Shown: positions 61,484 through 64,000 of the stretch, in pieces
Layout: each line of letters starts with the position of its first letter
Position numbering within the stretch: the first letter of the stretch is position 1
DNA from: a bacterium
GTDB lineage: Bacteria; Cyanobacteriota; Vampirovibrionia; Obscuribacterales; Obscuribacteraceae
Reading direction: 5' to 3'
Assembly: GCA_018062085.1 (NCBI GenBank)
Contig: JAGOSY010000020.1
Coordinates: forward strand, 1-64,000
DNA length: 64,000 nucleotides
Notes under the pieces: model-generated
What the model saw: the letters and a program-made list of their open reading frames with translations, nothing else
Told to the model about the DNA's origin: nothing
Database searches by the model: none
Translations under genes and position numbers: made by a program

Positions 61484-63457
61484 TTACTTGCCCGGCTTGG
61501 CGTAGATTGCCTCGACGCGATCGGCGTAACGCTTCATCGCTTCTTCGGTGCGAATCTTGAGAGTGGCGGTGAGCAAGCCGTTGGCCACGGTTGCTTCATC
61601 AGCGATGATTTCCACCTTCTTCACTGTTTCCCAGTGCTCCAGGCGGGTGTTGCCTTCAGCGATTGCCGCCTTGATTGCTTCCTTGACAAGGTCATGGCCG
61701 GCCAGGAAAGTCTGCACGCTTTCGGCAGAACCGGCAGGACAAGCCACACCCTTGGCGGTGAGCAGTTCTTTGGCAGCCAGTGCGTTGACGAAAATCAGTG
61801 CACTGATGAAGGGACGGTCGTTGCCAACCGGCACAATCGCCTGAATGATGGCGGCGCCATCGAAAGCCTTCTCGACCTTCTCAGGAGCGACGTACTTGCC
61901 GCCCTCGGTCTTGAAGAGGCGCTTGGCGCGGCCGGTGATCACCAGGCAGTCGTCTTCGTCGAGGTGACCGATGTCGCCGGTGTTGAACCAGCCATCATCA
62001 CTGAACGACTTGGCGCTGTCTTCCGGAAGGTTCCAGTAGCCACTGCAGACCGGGCCGCCCTTGAGGTAGATGATGCCACCCTTGGCGTCAGAGGCGGCGC
62101 CAGGCAGCGGAACGAACTTGATTTCGACACCAGGAATCATCTTGCCCACGGTGCCGACCTTGTTGGAAGTCGGGCTGTTGGCGGCGATGGCACCACAGGT
62201 CTCGGTCAAGCCGTAACCTTGCACGATGTTGAGGCCGATGCTCTTGTAGAAGCTGATCACCTCGGCAGAGATGGCGGCGCCACCAGAGCCCATGATGCGC
62301 AGACGACCACCGAGACCAGCGCGGATGGTGCGGAACACCAGCTTGTCGGCGACCCAGTGCGAGAAGCCCGACTCTTGCTTGAAGGCCCACTTGATCAGTT
62401 TGGCCTTGAAGCCCTTGGCGCCGGCGATTTCGCCTTCGATCTTTTCCTTGATTTTGCGCCACACCTGGGGCACGCCGAGCAGAATCGTCGGACGGATGAT
62501 CTTCACCACCTTGCCCACTTCTTCCACTTTGCAGAAAGCTGTGGGAACGGCGTTCCAGAGGCAGATGTACTGGCCATTGATGCGCTCGTAGCAGTGTGCC
62601 AGAGGCAGATAGCTCAGGTAGACATCAGACTCGTTGAAATCGAAGCCGTGGTCGTGAACGCCCTGGCAGGAAGCCGTGATGTTGGCGTTGGTGAGGGCGA
62701 CACCCTTGGGTTGGCCAGTCGAGCCAGAGGTGTAGATCATGGTGCAGATGTCGCTCATGCGGACACCGTGCGGCTTTTGACCTGCGGCCACGACTTCGTT
62801 GAAGGCCACGGCCTTGTCGTTCGACATCGTGCCAGCCTTGCTGCCGATATGGAGGAAGTCGAGGACTGCCTTGGCTTCGGCGCTGACCTTGATTTGCTCG
62901 AACTCACCGAAAGCGCCGTCGCTTGCTTTGGGCTCAACGCCCTTGACGCGACGCTGATAGGTTTCGGACTTGCCGGCCAGATCAGAGAACAGCAGGGTCT
63001 TGACCGGACCGTTGGCATCGACCTTCTTGGTTTGGCTGCCGTCGTCGCCGATCAAAAGCGTGGCGCCGCAGTCGTTGACGATGTAGTTGACTGCTTCGGC
63101 GGCGCTGTTGGGATAGATGGGAACGGCGACTGCACCCAGTGTTTGGATGGCGATGTCGGTCCAGACCCATTCGGGGCAGTTCCAGGAGAGGATGGCTACG
63201 CGGTCACCGCGCTTGACACCGGCCTCTCGTAGGGTAACGATCATCTCGGCCACGATTTCGCCGACCTGTTTCCAGGGCAGTTCGACATAGGGGCGAGGTG
63301 TAACGACGACAACACCGCCACCGCCCATGGGGCCAACCATCGTGGTGATGACTTCGGTTTTGGTGATTGGGTTCTTGAGCAGAACTGCTGTCGCGTCCTG
63401 CATGGTAAATACGTGTTGCCAGAAGCGGCCAACAAGCATGTTTTGATTGTTCTTCAT
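61484..63457 (-). CDS. Long-chain fatty-acid-CoA ligase (AMP-forming)
   Basis: 657 residues from ATG 63457 (GGAG eight bases upstream); a TTG at 63484 is less likely. Activates a fatty acid with ATP to acyl-AMP and then acyl-CoA. The AMP-binding motif ICTMIYTSGSTGQPKGVAL (~260), VQGYGLTETCGAIAAN, WFNTGDIGHLDEDD and the C-terminal KTEGGKYVAPEKVEKAF are all present. The length and cap region fit the large FadD15-type or AMP-dependent synthetases. Codons are very C/G-ending. The GH130 gene follows 120 bases later. Confidence 0.93.
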   Translation of the reverse strand: MKNNQNMLVGRFWQHVFTMQDATAVLLKNPITKTEVITTMVGPMGGGGVVVVTPRPYVELPWKQVGEIVAEMIVTLREAGVKRGDRVAILSWNCPEWVWTDIAIQTLGAVAVPIYPNSAAEAVNYIVNDCGATLLIGDDGSQTKKVDANGPVKTLLFSDLAGKSETYQRRVKGVEPKASDGAFGEFEQIKVSAEAKAVLDFLHIGSKAGTMSNDKAVAFNEVVAAGQKPHGVRMSDICTMIYTSGSTGQPKGVALTNANITASCQGVHDHGFDFNESDVYLSYLPLAHCYERINGQYICLWNAVPTAFCKVEEVGKVVKIIRPTILLGVPQVWRKIKEKIEGEIAGAKGFKAKLIKWAFKQESGFSHWVADKLVFRTIRAGLGGRLRIMGSGGAAISAEVISFYKSIGLNIVQGYGLTETCGAIAANSPTSNKVGTVGKMIPGVEIKFVPLPGAASDAKGGIIYLKGGPVCSGYWNLPEDSAKSFSDDGWFNTGDIGHLDEDDCLVITGRAKRLFKTEGGKYVAPEKVEKAFDGAAIIQAIVPVGNDRPFISALIFVNALAAKELLTAKGVACPAGSAESVQTFLAGHDLVKEAIKAAIAEGNTRLEHWETVKKVEIIADEATVANGLLTATLKIRTEEAMKRYADRVEAIYAKPGK

Positions 63458-63484
63458 GTGAGACTCCGTCGAAGTGGTTGCCAA

Positions 63485-64000
63485 GCGAAAGCCGGCGATA
63501 TCCTGATCGCTTTTTCGCTGTTAGAGAAAACTGGGGGACTAGACTTGCTCTTGACTACGTGGCGCTTGATTGCTTGCTTTGCTGTGCCTTGTGTCTCTTG
63601 ATCGGTTGGTTGATCTGGCTCAAGTGCATAGCAACGCTAGTAGCTGTCGTTACCGATGAGTGACTGGTGTCTGACGGGCGCCGGAAGAGCGTGGCTGGTG
63701 TGGTTGTAGAGAAGTGCTGTGTGGGTGCTAGCTGTTAGTTTTGTTTATTGTTTGTTTGAGTAGAAAAAAGAATGACGGCCGAAGCCTATGCGATCTTGTC
63801 GCTCTATCTCAAGAACATCCTAGATTTACTATCTAAAGCTTTTCTTTGAATCTCTGCTTGTTGCCCTGGAAACCGCACCAGTGGCCGCTTGACAAGTGTA
63901 TTTTGTGTAACATCGCTAGCGTAACTAGTTACCTTGGCGCAGGCTTGCCAACTGTTGCACCAAAAAGCATGTTGCAGATCTAATTTAGATATGCTTTTAA
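63485..64000. other. Intergenic stretch at right edge
   Basis: 516 bases to the end of the window without a supported gene. A 25-codon plus frame at 63772-63849 (MTAEAYAILSLYLKN) has no good ribosome binding site. TTGACA occurs near 63890 but no well-placed -10 was found. Confidence 0.45.

Noticed and set aside
61634..63232. 532-codon plus-strand frame opposite the acyl-CoA synthetase
   Set aside because: It is a by-product of the strongly G/C-ending codons of the real gene; its composition and lack of motifs or ribosome binding site fit an antisense shadow.
63772..63849. 25-codon frame near the right edge
   Set aside because: Only a weak A-rich region precedes it and no promoter was found.
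1..64000. CRISPR array
   Set aside because: No regularly spaced direct repeats were seen in any intergenic region.

Overview
The window looks like a chromosomal segment of a Gram-negative-type bacterium on the cyanobacterial branch. The best guess is Melainabacteria/Vampirovibrionia, Obscuribacterales-like. That placement is inferred from the cyanobacterial style of ClpC, the many ClpC N-domain paralogues, the Ser/Thr kinase with an exported leucine-rich part, and the number of secreted or lipidated proteins of unknown function. No rRNA or tRNA was found to confirm it. Base composition is mixed: the RHS locus and the 60-63.5 kb genes are rich in C-ending codons, most other genes are more AT-rich.

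Layout. 0-14.2 kb is an accessory region: small membrane proteins, a lipoprotein, a 718-residue beta-rich tail-spike-like protein, an 84-residue protein and a 2132-residue RHS/YD-repeat protein sharing near-identical translation leaders, then a WG-repeat protein and a serine recombinase with a candidate res site. 14.4-19 kb is a minus-strand run with an exported transglutaminase-like protein and two GT-C-like membrane proteins whose paralogues recur at 40.6-43.8 kb. 19-31.5 kb is mostly core: Ser/Thr kinase, a Cys-free Fur/PerR-type regulator next to rubrerythrin with matching operators, hydrolases, CoaE, a structured RNA that looks like 6S RNA, TsaE and topoisomerase I.

31.5-38.9 kb carries three genes made only of ClpC-type N-terminal repeats, one with about eight copies (1375 aa), and an HD-GYP-like protein. 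Full-length ClpC lies at 50.3 kb. The arrangement suggests an expanded substrate-recognition or decoy layer around the Clp protease, which I regard as the most unusual protein system here. 39-49.9 kb is a conflict-rich stretch: an exported protein, a MazF-type toxin-antitoxin operon with a complex upstream operator, the second GT-C pair, and a CdiA-like toxin with two probable immunity genes bracketed by paralogous membrane proteins.

53-63.5 kb contains a TPR lipoprotein, a LOG-family hydrolase, a 2H-phosphoesterase-like protein, a HAD phosphatase, several small unknown genes, an adhesin-head-like exported protein, a GH130 glycosidase and a long-chain acyl-CoA synthetase. Two 50-bp perfect palindromes 27 kb apart (32.75 and 59.98 kb) share a sequence with compensatory base changes.

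All functional calls come from reading sequence and motifs; no database search was run.
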